Part shown: positions 36,201 through 48,879 of the stretch, in pieces
Layout: each line of letters opens with the position of its first letter
How positions within the stretch are numbered: the stretch's first letter is position 1
Source: Eopsaltria australis
Lineage: Eukaryota > Chordata > Aves > Passeriformes > Petroicidae
Direction: 5' to 3'
DNA: 64,000 nt
NCBI GenBank assembly: GCA_034509425.1
Contig: JAVTVJ010000534.1
Coordinates: 62,001 to 126,000 of the forward strand
Notes under the pieces: model-generated
Databases searched by the model: none
What the model was told of the DNA's origin: nothing
The model's input: the letters and a program-made list of their open reading frames with translations, nothing else
Made by a program: the position numbers and the translations under genes

Positions 36201-39200
36201 ATAAAACTGATTTCACAATATGAAGGAAAAAGATAGATGTGTTTGTGTGTTTACCCGTTTAGTCTTTTGAATACAGTATTACAGTATTTAGTTCATAATG
36301 GTACCACATGTGTATGTGTGGGAGCGGTAGAGGGTGTTTAGAAAGCTGAAAATAAAAAAAAAATGCTTTTTTTAAAGTCATCAGAGTGCACTGTCTGCAT
36401 TTATCATTGACTAAGGACATTTTGAGAAATATTAGTTTCAAGTAGTGACAGGTCATTAGCTGAATGAGTGGAGGCTTGTTTTTTTTTTTTTTTTTTCTCT
36501 TAGAAAAAGATAATTTCCATGAGACCTCAATGCCTTTTTTCTTGTTCTGAGTGGTAAGTAGTCATGCAGTTACAGACAACTTCTATTATTAGGGAAAATA
36601 AATGTTGTAGTCTGTGTTTTCGGTGTGATTATTGTCCCCATTCTTGGAATGATAATATTTGTAGCCCATCTTTTGGCTTGTTATGATTGTCTGCACTGTT
36701 ACAGATGTAGGTGAGCTTGTACTGATTGCTACGTGGGACTTGCTTTTTTACCTTGGTGTGTAGTTACCTGTATTATTTCATAGCATTATTTTGTCTACAA
36801 AAAAGTAAAACAGCATATATATTATTTCATAGTTTTGATTTGTCTTCTAAACTTCCTTTGGCTATTTGAAAAGAATCCTGTCAGCAAAACGTCTTGAATT
36901 TATTTTTTGGAATTGCTGAGAAAACAGATGTTCAAAATCAACCATTTCAAAACTTGGCAGAAGTATTTTCCTTAATGTTTTTTTGTCTACCTGTCTTCCT
37001 GTTATATCTGGAACCTGTTTAGTAAGTTTGGTTTATCATATTTCTTATAGAGAATTAAGTGAGTGTGACTTACCCATTCAACCAAAGTCAACATACCTAA
37101 AATCAACATGCTAAAATTCCAGGAGACAAGCACTGTTAGCTTATTCCCTCATTTCATTTTGCCTAGCAGCCTGGGCCCAGGAGGAATGAGGAGCATCTCA
37201 TTACAGAGTACTTTGGAATGTAGAATGTAGGGCACTTCTGGAAAATGGGAAAGGTGGGTTTAAGCTTCCTTCCCTTGGTCCCATAGGGTGAAAACCAAAG
37301 GTAACTTTGCTATAGCAACCATTCTTTCAAAAGGATGATTCCACCTCTTTTTTAGGTGCCTATTCTCAGCTTGCTATTTTGAATCCCATATGGCTGCAGG
37401 GTTTTCCGTGAAGTGTGTTTGAGATTGAATTTTGCACTCCCTCAGCTGCCCAGACCAAATCTTCACTGTATGTGGGATCACAGGCTTTGACACGTGCCTC
37501 TGAAGAACTCTTGTATTTATGACTTAGACATCATTCCAAAGGTTCATAGGAGTATTTGAGATTTGGAATTGTGTGTACCTTCCCCATTTTGCTGGATGAT
37601 CAATTGTGCTATATACCATACTATCATACTATAATACCTGCTACTGGCAGGTTTTTCACCTTGTCTTGGTCAAATCAGTTTAATCCCCTGGCAGGACACT
37701 GAGACAAGCTTGTCAGAGTCAACAGTTTTGGCTTTGTCTCTACTCTCCCTACAGTCACTCTTTTCATGAGTCTTTGTCTTGGAGGTCACCTTCTGTTGTC
37801 TCCCCCTAATATAATTTTTTTCTGCTTTCTTGAATCCTTTCATATCTTTAAGTGTCCAGTCATCAGTGATTATTTTGTCACTCCTAACCATTTTCTTCCC
37901 CTCACTACATCCTTCCTATAGCTATCAAGATCTTGTTTTAGTCTTTAAACACTAGCACATAAAATAGCCATAAATATGTGGTTTCATAGAACAACCACCA
38001 CCTTTTTGTGTCATTAGTCTTTGTAACTCTTTGCAGATCCTTAACACAGATTTTCTTATGTATTTTCACTCCAGCTGCTGTCTACACAGCAGGTTCTTTT
38101 CCCATCTTAAATACATTATCTGAGAAGTGCTACCGCTGTTCCAGACAGTTTTTGTTTTTAACCCTCTTTAAATGGGTTAACAAAATAGGCAAAGGTTAGG
38201 TTGCATTGTTCAGAATGTGTTTTTTTAACAGCTGCAATTTATATTTGCTCACATGGTATGTAAGAGATCACTTTTCTTGCGGGAAAATAATTTAGTCTCT
38301 CTGATATCATCCTAATGCTGACTTTTCAATAAGAAAAAATATCTGTGATTGATGTACTATGTGATCACATCACTGTATGGTTTGATATGAAATACTAAAT
38401 ATAGCAGGAAGAGCTGGGTGCAGTTTTGTTTCTATTCTGTAGTATTAGCAAATATAAAGTTGAAATGTATGCAAAGAGCTCTGTGTCTGCTGAGACTTTG
38501 TCAAATATTTATGCATATTTTATATATATCCCAAATAACACACTGTATCACTGTGACCTGCTGGACTCGTATGAGAATGGGAACAGAAGGTTACACAAGT
38601 CAACATCAGAGTACAGTATGGTGCTATATGTTGTGCTACTCCTTATGCTGTAGTGGGAAAGCTTATAGAGTAAGTACTACAGTGCATGGTATATCTTGGC
38701 AAACTCTTCCAGTGGAAATGCACCCTACTTTTGTGATGATTTTATTGTTTAATAACTACCTGCCATGTTCTGGACACTGTCATGTGTATTTGTGCTGGTT
38801 TACAATAGCCAGACAGATGAAACCAAGCATTTCCTGAGACACCAAGCAAAACTGTCCCCTACCATGAGCCAGAAGCCTGGCTGGGGTTATTTGGTTTTTT
38901 TAGCTCCATCATGATAAATTGCACAATTATTGAAAGAACTAAAATAGGACTAGAAAGAGGACTAAGTACTGTGGAAGTCCTTAGAGAAATTCTGTTAAAG
39001 CTCCTTTCTGGTTCCCTATTTAAAAATAGGGAAGTCTTTCAGCTCCTTGTGCTGAAGTCTGAGTAGATATTTTCTGTGAAGGAGCCTGCTTAGTGATTCA
39101 AACCTCTATGACTTCAGGGAGTAGTGTGCATCTTCGACCCAGCAATGAGTGTGCTAGCTGTGATCCAGATTGCTTTGAAGCAGAGGAAGGTACTATGATC

Positions 39201-41056
39201 TAACATATCACAATTATCACTTTTACATACTAGATAATATTAAGGCACTTGTGCAAAAGGTGTCCACACATGAATAACTCAACTGGGATAAAGTTATCCA
39301 AAAATGTCTTTTGGGGGATTATCATGTTTCTTCAAATGGGCTTTCATAGTGATCAGTAGAATCTTGATGAAATTTCTGCTTCATTGCGAGAATTTTTGAA
39401 ATATGAATAAACACCATGTGGACTTTTAAAGATAATCCTTGTGAGGTTTTATGACTCGCTATAGGCATGGACCTCATTCAAGATGCTACATGTTATATTA
39501 GATACTTCATGTTTTTCAGAAGTGCTTGAGGAAATAACTTGTAGTTCAGCACGTTAGAAATAGCACTGGTAGCAGATGGCCAAGAGAAAATGCTGTAGAA
39601 AAGTTGATTGTGTGACTGATTTCTTGCAAGCATGTAGTGCAGGCTGAGCAAGGTCTTCCAGCTCTGGCAAAATGGAGGTTTTGCCATTGATCTGTGTAGC
39701 TGAACACAACCCTGGTATTTGGTAGATGCTTGTGACTATGAAGTCAGTGTTTGGAGCATTGCAGTCTGAACACTGACAGCAAGAGTAGGTAACTGTCCTT
39801 CACAAGCAGCTGATCCTGAAACGGACTGTCTTGGCAGTGCTCCCAATACTCTGATTCAGTCAGTTCCTGCCTAATGAACTGAAGACCACCTTTCTGATAA
39901 TTAAGAAGAAACAAGCTGCCTGGATTTTATCCAACTTCAGATTTTTATGCTGACATTCTGAGCACTTAGTTATTTGTGCTAGGTTGTTGACTGCTCAAAA
40001 GTCGTTATTCCCTAAATTGTGTGGATTGGAGAGGAAAATTCTTTAATTTTGGTTTGTTGCATATGAGGAAATCTGCAATATGCATGTCTCTCTGATTGCC
40101 AGACCACTTTTTCTGAGTATATATACTTTTATTCCAGTTTGGATAGCATCTCTAATGTAAATGTTCTTTGTCTAAAAGAGTAATAACACAGAATTGCAAG
40201 GTATCAGGCATTCTGTGTATTCACCTAATTATGCGTAGATAAAGTTTCAGTTTAGTGACCCCCTCCAGAGTAGGCACTTCACAGACTTCTTTTTGACAGT
40301 ATCATGGGAAGTGATAGCCCCAACGACCATGCTTTGTTCCAAATTAGCTTATATTTAAAGTAATCTTAGCTTCTTGAAATAGTTCCAGGGTTTGGCACAA
40401 ATGGTGGGTCTCAGCAGCAGAGCCAGTTGGTATTGCCTTATAGCATGCATGGAAATCAGATAAATTTTATCTGTCTCATTTCATTTTATGCTCAGATAGA
40501 TGAGAGAGTTGAACAACCTTTCTCTGGGGTGTTCTTCAGTCCTTATGTTTACTTACAGCTTTTCAATTGCATCTTCCATGTGGAAGATCTTTTCAGTCAA
40601 AACCAGGAAGACAGAAATAATATGGTACTTGATGGTTGTAAGCATCAGAGACCACAACCAGTTATTTCTCACTGCTACCACCCCCAAGGGTTGCTTTTGT
40701 TTGAACAAAAACTACTTGTGGAATTGGAGTTTTGGGGTGCAGGGCTGTCTTTCTAATTCTTCTTGTAGTGGTAGGAACTGGTGAGATGTCAGAAAATAGG
40801 TTTCCATGTCAGAAACTTTGGAGGTCCAGTAGTATTTGTCTAGTCTAGTTTGGAACTACCACCTGCTCTGCAAGGAGTCTCTGTGTACCATGTTTCTCAT
40901 TCAAGAGAAATAAATCCTGACAAAACAGGAAAAAATATCACAGTCATTAAGTCACCTTAGCAACTGGGGAAGTGATGTTTCTACTGTATGAGGGAATGGG
41001 CATAGCTGTCATAGATAGGGATGTTTATAGGGATGTATGACATGCTGGTGTAGCTA
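36201..41056. other. Intronic sequence, nothing recognised
   Basis: About 4.9 kb without recognised exon, repeat family or RNA gene. A 19-bp T run lies near 36478-36496. Open frames of up to 139 codons (38418-38837) lack recognisable domains. Confidence 0.45.
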
Positions 41057-41062
41057 CAGCAG

Positions 41063-41455
41063 TGTCAGGGGGTGAGAGGAGCAAGACACCGACTTAATGT
41101 GAGTGATAAATCAAGCTCGTTTATTGTCAGACAGTGAGCATATTTATACTTCGCTGTGTGCTTAAAACAAAATTACATGATAAGTATTTATACAGGGTTT
41201 GTTCTCATACAGAAGTTTCACATGGGACTTTTCTCTAATTAGAGCACTACGTTAGTATCAGAAGGCTACAATAACAGTTTCTTCTGCCAAGTTAATCTTT
41301 AGACACCTGCAGCTTGTTTTTGGCTTCCATGTCTCCCTTTCCCACAGCTGTCTTACGAGAATAACCTTGAGCAGAGGCCTAGCTCTCATCTAAGGGGCCT
41401 GGATTGCTCACTTATACTTTATGTCTGTGCAGCCGGAGATAGTTATTCTCCAACA
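41063..41455 (-). repeat. 3' LTR of provirus B
   Basis: In - orientation it runs from TGTTGGAGAATAAC to CACCCCCTGACA. It has AATAAA in ACAATAAACGAG about 70 bases before the end. It carries more substitutions relative to the solo LTR at 24453 than the 5' LTR does. Confidence 0.95.
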
Positions 41456-41470
41456 TATCCCCCTTCTTTT
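41456..41470 (-). promoter_or_regulatory. Polypurine tract of provirus B
   Basis: The - strand reads AAAAGAAGGGGGATA directly before the 3' LTR, the expected place and composition for the plus-strand primer. Confidence 0.85.
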
Positions 41471-42115
41471 CTTTGAGCAATTCAGACTTGGTTTACACTT
41501 CTTTCTACTACTTTTATTAAACACTTAACACTATATGGTGATAATACTCTTATGATTGTAATAATTGCTAAAACTATCAGTCTCATTCTTACAACTTCTG
41601 TTAACTGTCTTTTAATACTTAGACTTACTAACTAGTCTCTTAAAGGCGATTCTATTATCTTAATTTTCTTCATGTTTTCTTTCAATTGTTGTAAATGAGT
41701 ATGAATTGATTGAGAGTGGTCAGATAGATTTATACAGAACATTCTTTCAAATTCTTCACAACTATGGCCTTATGCCAGCAATAAAAAATGTATTACAGCT
41801 GCGTTTTGCAGCACTGTGTGTTTAACACCTTCAACATCCTGTAACAGTTCTGAAATTATGTTCGACGTTAGGTTTAGCTGTTTAGCTGTCCAGCAAGCTA
41901 GACGGTTTAGTTTTCGCAGGGCATTTTTAGTTGCAGCTTTTGGCACAAACAGTGACAACAATACTCGGGTTGCTTTCTTTTGTGATTCTACCTTATCTTT
42001 ACAATTAGGGTCTAATCGATATATTGATCGTTTTGTTCTATCTCTGTTTACTTTTTGTAATACATCGGCTATTGAGGGGGTAAAAAGAGTGAGTTTGCTA
42101 ATATAACAAGGTCTT
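41471..42115 (-). pseudogene. env: Provirus B env remnant, surface end and transmembrane subunit
   Basis: The - strand frame carries a short C-terminal piece of the surface subunit, then a furin-type site R-T-K-R (42039-42028). The transmembrane subunit follows with a helical region (LRKLNRLACW) and the alpharetrovirus-like block LQNAAVIHFLLLA. A stop at 41770-41772 interrupts it. The same frame goes on with GHSC, a second cysteine seven residues further on (where a CC pair is usual there is F-C), NLSDHS, and a membrane-anchor-like RLIVLAIITIIRVL near 41560. A second stop follows the coiled region at about 41640. Most of the surface subunit is not recognised upstream. The block identifies the virus as alpharetrovirus-like; this copy cannot encode a functional envelope. 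Confidence 0.85.
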
Positions 42116-43439
42116 TTATAAACTTTTAGAGGAATTTTTTGTTATGTCCGGTCTCTACAAATTAAGAAGTACTCTGGGGGAAATTCTTTGGCTGTATCAT
42201 TGTTCTAAATAGCAAATTTGCTGCCTCTTGTTTTTGTTCTTAAACTGCCTTTACAATAATTCTTCTTATTTTAATACTTAAACTATTTAGAGGTGCCTGA
42301 CACATTAGTTCAAAACGTCCAATTATGCTGGTTATGAAATTCAATTCTCATAAAGGCTGGTCTTCCATTATAAAGACAGAGACTATTACATATTACACTA
42401 TTATCTTAAGACTACTTCTATGACTCTTACTATGGCTACTGCTTTATGGCTACTACTTCTACTATGTAGTGAAAATTTTCTTTATACTATCTCAAACATA
42501 GGATGTGCCATCATATAAACAGAAAAGATAAACAATACTCTATAAGGTCACAAACTACAATACTCATAACACACATAGTGTAACCCTATAATTCTCACCT
42601 TTGTTTTAATTAATGCAAGTTTGTTTATGGCATTACTAGCTATCTGTCACAGGTAGTGTAGTAAGTAAGAAATACTCATAACTAGATGTAAGAATACTTT
42701 TAACACTCATGTGCTAAACATTTTAAGTGATCTATGTTATCTTGTGATTTTTCATTACTCAACAGTTCAGCAAATTAGTCTCAATTGCCTTGCTTTTGAA
42801 GGTTATTAATCAGAGTAATACTTTATTGAATTTTGGAATACTATACTAACAGTCAGGGTCTGTAACAGTTGGCACCTTGTTTCAGTGAAGGCTGGGGGAT
42901 CCCTCCCGGGCAAGGTCCCCAAGTCTACCCCAAAAGGGGTGCAGCTCATATAAACACAAATTTTTAAGTCAAACCCGACTTAAGTATAATTTGAATGCAG
43001 AAACACCTGGGTCTGTTGGTAGATGTCCGACCAGGGAGAGTCCAGGCTTGGCCAGAGCCAGGGCTCCAACTGGAGGGATTTCTCTAACACAGATTTTATG
43101 AGAAAGCTGTTAGAAACAGCAACTAGGAAGGTCACTTAAACTTGAACGAATCATGGAGACAGTTATATAAACATAGTACAGGTTGTGCAGACTGTAAAGT
43201 AACAGACATTGTCAACTACTTTTAACTAAGAAGACCATGGTACCATGAACACGATAATTAAAAGAATGCATATGCATGACTTTATGCACGCAATTTTAAC
43301 AGAACTTAATCTTTGCTATAACACACATAGTTATGCATAACTGTAGTTAACTTTTACAGAACTTAGTCATCATATCTAACGTTAACAGAACTCAATAAAT
43401 CTAACAGCACCCAAACTTCAACAACATATTTATAGCTAT
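42116..43439 (-). other. Provirus B interior, unidentified AT-rich part
   Basis: The position corresponds to where the env surface region would be, but no long frame or motif is recognised. Around 42880-43110 composition shifts to GC-richer sequence with a CATATAAACAC block (42955) that looks promoter- or LTR-like. It could be a further nested or recombined LTR piece; its ends could not be defined. Confidence 0.35.
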
Positions 43440-44110
43440 TAATACATTAGGGGTGGTCCGCCTAAACTTCTTTGCCCCGCTTGGCCCCGGCCCCGTTTCG
43501 GCTCCGGCTTTGTTCTGGCCCTGGCCCCAGCTATGCGTAGTTGAGGCGAACCTTTTTAACTTTAGTTTCTAGTTGAAGTTTCTCAGTCGTAGTGTCTCAA
43601 GTAGTTTTTAGTCAAAGGTTTTTCATTGTCACTGTCCTCTAGGTTGTAGAGTAACAGGAAGAGGGGGATGAGCTGTGCAGCCGCGGGGAAATTCTTTAGC
43701 TATACTTTTTCATACTTTTTAGTCATAATTTTTGAGGCAGGACACAGTAAAGTCAATTACAGGAGCAAACGAACAGCGTGGACAGCGCCGCACCACTTCC
43801 ACCCCGCTGATTCGGGGAAGATCGGTGTTGTTAGGCTGTTGCTAAGGAAAAGTTTTCGCTGCGCGCGGTCCCGGTGGTCAAGGAAAACTGCTGTTACCCA
43901 GCCGCCACTGGGAAAAGAGGCTTCTTGCTGCCCGCCTGGCGCGCAGAGAAGTTGCGGGTGCTGCCGCTCCGCGGTCTTCACCGCTGCCGGCCCTAGGAAC
44001 GGGCAGCCGCGCGGTCCCTGTAGCTTCCCGCCCTTGGCGCGTTGAGATGCCGTCGGAGCCGAGGGCAGGAGCCGCCGCTAGTTGCAGCGGCCGCAGGGAG
44101 AACTCTTGCT
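43440..44110. other. GC/CpG-rich stretch inside provirus B
   Basis: Two GC-rich patches (43470-43545 and 43760-44110) with many CpG and motifs such as GGCCCCGG repeats, GCGCGCGG and GCGGCCGC. They contrast strongly with the AT-rich intron and with the env side of the element. On the - strand parts stay open (43981-43757), but no known retroviral domain is recognised. Possible origins are leader/gag sequence of an unusual family, or a captured host segment. Confidence 0.5.
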
Positions 44111-44244
44111 CCCAGGGTTAGTCTACAGTCCCAAGTCCATTTTAGGAGATTCCGAATAATGGAATTATCACATTTCAATCTTTTCACAGAGATGATAAGT
44201 TGGAGGAAGTTTAGGACTGTTAGCTGTTCCTTGTCTATCTCCAT
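44100..44244 (-). pseudogene. Possible gag N-terminal remnant of provirus B
   Basis: From the ATG at 44244 (- strand) a frame encodes a helical, leucine- and lysine-rich start (LTVLNFLQLIISVKRLK, then IIRNLLKWTWD). This resembles in style the matrix-domain start of class II retroviruses. The position, about 430 bases after the primer site, fits gag. The frame then enters the GC-rich stretch and soon ends. Similarity was judged by eye only. Confidence 0.35.
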
Positions 44245-44677
44245 CTCTTCCCCAGCTGTTATTCTGGCACTTCAAACATCGCATTAGGGTCCCCAAAACA
44301 TCTCTTTGCATTCTCTAATGCAACTAGTCCTGTTATTTGTTTTAGGGTCTCTTTGCTCACTGCTCGCTTTTCTAAAAAGCACGTTAATAAGTTTAAGGTT
44401 ACCTCTCGGTCCATCTTCGTCTAGCTGGTTTACCACTTCTGGCTGTTTGCAACGGCCTCCGCATCCCTCCATGCTGGCCCCTCCGCGTCTTTCCGCGCCG
44501 CGTCTATCCGCTGATTCTGTGATCGCCACGCAGCTTGTCAGAGTGTAGCCTTTTCGGGCAGCGGGCCTTTCTCCAGAGACCTGAGCTGTTGGATCAACCT
44601 TTCGCCATGCAAAAGGTATAGATCTTAGCTTCCCGGTCACTGCTCCCGGTGCTTTCTCGATTTCGTTGGTCCCGTCC

Positions 44678-44695
44678 ATCACGTCGGGGTCACCA
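44678..44695 (-). promoter_or_regulatory. Primer-binding site of provirus B, tRNA-Trp
   Basis: The - strand reads TGGTGACCCCGACGTGAT two bases after the 5' LTR. This is the complement of the 3' end of tRNA-Trp, the primer used by avian alpharetroviruses. Confidence 0.95.
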
Positions 44696-44697
44696 TT

Positions 44698-45090
44698 TGT
44701 CAGGGGGCAAGAGGAGCAAGACACCGACTCAATGTGAGTGATAAATCAAGCTCGTTTATTGTCAGACAGTGAGCATACTTATACATCTCTGCGTGCCCAA
44801 AATAAAACTACGTGATAAGTTTTCACACAGGGTGTGTTCTCATACAGAAGTTTCACACGGGACTTTTCTCTAATTAGAGCACTACGTTAGTATCAGAAGG
44901 CTACAATAACAGTTTCTTCTGCCAAGTTAATCTTTAGACACCTGCAGCTTGTTTTTGGCTTCCATGTCTCTCTTTCCCACAGCTGTCTTACGAGAATAAC
45001 CTTGAGCAGAGGCCTAGCTCTCATCTAAGGGGCCTGGATTGCTCACTTATACTTTATGTCTGTGCAGCCGGAGATAGTTATTCTCCAACA
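44698..45090 (-). repeat. 5' LTR of provirus B
   Basis: In - orientation it runs from TGTTGGAGAATAAC to GCCCCCTGACA and is the same length as the 3' LTR. It is flanked outside by cagcag. AATAAA lies about 70 bases before the inner end. Confidence 0.95.
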
Positions 45091-45096
45091 CAGCAG

Positions 45097-48000
45097 CTGG
45101 AGATGTTTTCATGTTCCAGCCTGATAGTCATTCTGGCAAAACTGTAGTCCTGATTGGAATGGGATGAAAAAATATATTCATAGCTCTTCTCTTGAAAAAT
45201 TCTTTCTAATAGAATTTATGAATTGGGGGTTCTGTAGTTTGGAAAGAGTACACACATAGTGATTGGTTTTTCTGCCATGTTTTGAGTAAAATATATTATT
45301 CAGTTATTATATATGAATTTTCATTGATTTCTTTATTGATAACTTCATTTCCTGATGTGTCAGAATGAGAGAACATGACTAACACGTTTTGTGATCTTAC
45401 AATTGCCAACTGTATGTTAATTTTAATTTTAGAATTCATTCATGGCTGAAGTGACTGTATTGCTGATTTTGAATATAAAGCATATTTACCAGGTGAAAAC
45501 AAGAAAATTGACTTTACTTGGAGTGATGAGTTATGAATTATCCAAGTTCACCTCTGTCTTGCAGACAAAGCAATCCAAAGTGCACAGATTTCAGTGCATG
45601 TGTATTTTCATAATATACTGTCTTTTGGCAGTTCATTTTTCCTACAAATACTTTGTGTTTATATATTTGGGTTTGTTTGTGTTTGTGTCCATCTTCGGGA
45701 ACTATATGTGAAACATAACCCTGAGCTGGAAAAACTGAAACAAAAAAATAGTTTCACTTAGTTGAGCTTAGCAACCAGTGGAGAAATATGTACAGTGTTT
45801 GTACCACTATTCTTTAATGCCATAATTATGTATGGGATGAAAGATGTCCCTAAGAACAGTAGTAGGACTGCTTTTTGAGCAATGACATGAGTATTGCATT
45901 CAGCAGTGGTGCCTAGAAAAACATGGCAGGGCATCTGAGCATGGTAAAGTCAGCATGTACTGAGTATTGTTGGGATGTGGAGATCTAGAGAGATAAAAAC
46001 GTACAATATTGAATACTATGAGTATTGCAGCCACCAGCAGTGCAGTCGTTCAGAATAATTATTGTCTGTGGTGCCAGTCATTAGTCATGGTGCCTTAGAC
46101 AAAAGAGATGGGGACCACAGACTGTCTCCTTGGAATACATGGAATGAATACAGAAGGTGTGCTATTGCATGAGCAGCCTCTCATCGTCATCAGATGATGA
46201 ATTTCTCTGTTTTCCAGGAAATACATGATAAATGGAGAAGTAGGGGAAACCAGTCTTGCAGCTTGTTGTAACTACTAGGACTCATCTCAAAAGGGATAGG
46301 ATTTGCCTCAACCAATAAACCACATTTTAAATTAATCTCATTTCAGTCCAGGCATGTAATACAGGTCAGAAGAATCACTTTGTAAAAGTGCTGGTTTCTC
46401 TCCACTGACTGTAACTGGAATCTAGATGACTTGTGCAGGTGATGGATGTCTGTGTAAAAGTCATCTCAGTTTTAGATGGTGGGATTCTCGTGTGCCGAAC
46501 CCCAGTGTTCTTGTCATAAAATTCAGTGAACCATAGTAATGTCAGAAATGATATTTTAAGAACCAAAATAAAATGTATCAAGTTTTTCCATGAGACATCT
46601 AGTTGTATGCACTTAGAAATTAATGTATTACTGAAATAAGCAATAAAGGAAAAGAAATTCCATCTTTAAAATAGCAGATTCACAGCATTGGTATTTTCTT
46701 TATGACCCAAATGAAGGCAAAATAAGTACAGATTTGTAACCAGAAGAGTAAGTTTCTCATCTTAGATGATAAGAATAAATCCTTTTAGAATTTGGGCCTA
46801 TGGGCACTAGTCAGGAGAAACTGCAGTTCTTAAATATTTTGTCCATAACCACTGATAAACAAGAAATATTTAATGAAGGAACCTGCTGATAGTTGCTACT
46901 GAGACTGACTGAAATGCGTTTCTAGCAGTGATGTGCAGAGACACAAGCTGACCCAGAATAAATACCTCAGGAACACACTCTTTCTGGACTGATCCTGCTA
47001 CATGAAAGGGACTGATAAGGTGATTCAGGATGGGCACGGATGAGGAAAATTTGGTTTCTTTTGTGTGTTCTGGAAGACTTAATTGTTCAGCCAGGCTCTC
47101 TGAGACCTGTCAGTTCTGGCATAGCAGTATCAAAGCTATTAAATTAAATTCCTGATTTGTTTTAGCTGTTTTCATGTAGAGGCAAGGACAGGATGTACCT
47201 GTACCTCAGGTTGAGACATACTCTCCATATACCCAGCAGCACACTGCACTCTAACACAGGTTGTTGGCTCCCACGTACACATACGTGCACTAGGGCACAG
47301 CTGAAACAAAGTAGTGATTTACATTATGATGGGTTATATGGTGCTTACTTGGCATGTTATTATTGTTGCTTTTTAAATAAAATCCCCTGAAGTTTATTTC
47401 TGACAAGACTGTGGTAACTGTAGTACCATTAAACAGTCATTAGGAACATTTTGTTTATGTAGAGTTAAAATATTATAGTTGTTCAAGAGATTGCAGGCTT
47501 CCTTTTGTGGGCATTTGTAATTATTTGGGACCAAATCCCCTTCCCAGTAAACAGGATAGGAATCTCAGTTCCAGAGAGACTTGTGTCGAATTTCTTTAAG
47601 TTTTTGAAGATGCCAAGTTTTATAAAATTGGCATTTTAGTTGAGTGCTTGATACAGTGGGGACCAAGAATTCCTTTGGAACTCTGCTTAATATGTGCAAT
47701 GATGTGCTTTACCATGAAATCTTTTTAACTGGATGAGGTAATGAGGAGGTTGATGGGTCTACCTGGTCACTAGTTCATAAGTTGTTTGTATAATAACATA
47801 GGAAGTATGGGGAATAAACAAGAGGGCATCAAATCGTAATCCATGAGCAACACTGTGGCTGAACTGGCATAGCAAAGATGTGGTGGGAGGACAGGGAGGA
47901 GGAAGAGGCTGTTGTATATTTTGGTTCAGATATTTGTGCTGTGACCCAGCTGCAGAGGGAGTTGGACATACAGATGCTCTATGAGTGATAATAATAGGAA

Positions 48001-48879
48001 AAAGCTCATGGGCTCCATTGTTATGCAGGCATTGCACAGACCACCAAACAGTTCAGGTAGGTGGGGATTTTTATTGTCAGGGTACAGGTGATGGTGAAAA
48101 TGAGGGATTTTAATAAACAGTCACCTTCTGGAAGCCAATGAAGGAGAATACCAACGTGCTTTGCAATGCACTTCCAACCAAATTTTGAGACAATGGGAAA
48201 AGCAATCTAAAGGGAAACTATATTTGATACCAACTCTAAGGGGGAAACTGTTAAAGAATAGGGAGAGAAAAGTCAGGTTGAGTGAGACCCTGCAATGACA
48301 GGACTCACAGATTTTAGGAAGGGAAAGAGGTAAAAAAATTAGAAGAACAGGTTTCAAGGGGATATGAGAGGACTGTGGGCATAACCTCTTCAGAAAGGAG
48401 TCTGGAGAAAAGTTAAAGAATTGTTTGTTCCCCAAAGAAAAATTATAAAGAGAAAAGATGCAAATTGAGACACCACAGGAGAAGGACAAAAAGCATAGTA
48501 AAATAAATCTGTCTAAAATATAAGCAGCTCATTTATGTCAAGCACAAGAAGGAACCATGCACAAAATTAAAACTAAGTTGGATTATTCAGAACAAATACA
48601 AAAGAATAGCAAAAAATGCAGAGAAAAAAAAACCCAAAATACATCAAAGAAGCTAAGACCAAAAAATGTGTACAAGAAAAGGTTGTGTACAATAAATACA
48701 TGAGGAGTAACAGAAATTGTTCTAGAAGAATTTTTTTGCTAAGAGCTTGTTCCAGCAAAGTGTTGCTCTACTGCTTAACAGAAGCACATGGGTCTTCACT
48801 AGGGTTATTTTAAATATATGGAAAACAGCCTAGAACAGAGACAGGACAAATCAGACAGTACTTAATGTGTTAGGTGTTC
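45097..48879. other. Intronic sequence, possible very old CR1 traces
   Basis: No exon recognised. From about 47760 on, fragments such as a TATCGACCACC-like block (here GCACAGACCACCAAACAG near 48036) hint that the ancient CR1 copy annotated just downstream once extended this far, but the similarity is too weak to call. Confidence 0.4.

Larger units (their letters stand above)
41057..45096 (-). mobile_element. Provirus B: class II alpharetrovirus-like ERV, internally deleted
   Basis: Two 393-bp LTRs (41063-41455 and 44698-45090) are flanked by cagcag at 41057-41062 and 45091-45096, a perfect 6-bp duplication. On the - strand a tRNA-Trp primer site follows the 5' LTR, and a polypurine tract precedes the 3' LTR. 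The 3.2-kb interior keeps the end of env but no recognisable protease, RT or integrase. A GC-rich stretch and an AT-rich stretch of unknown origin fill the space. The LTRs differ at about 18 positions by hand count (about 4.6%), many of them T versus C. It is antisense to PRKAR2B. Confidence 0.93.

Noticed and set aside
38418..38837. 139-codon + strand frame
   Set aside because: No recognised domain, AT-rich intron, start codon in poor context, and overlapping a second frame on the same strand.
42870..42895. TGGCACC primer-site-like sequence inside provirus B
   Set aside because: No tRNA match beyond the first bases and no LTR end next to it.
44284..44724. 146-codon - strand frame at the provirus B 5' end
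   Set aside because: It starts inside the LTR and runs through the primer site and leader, so it is not a normal viral product. Only a small downstream gag-like piece is kept as a low-confidence call.
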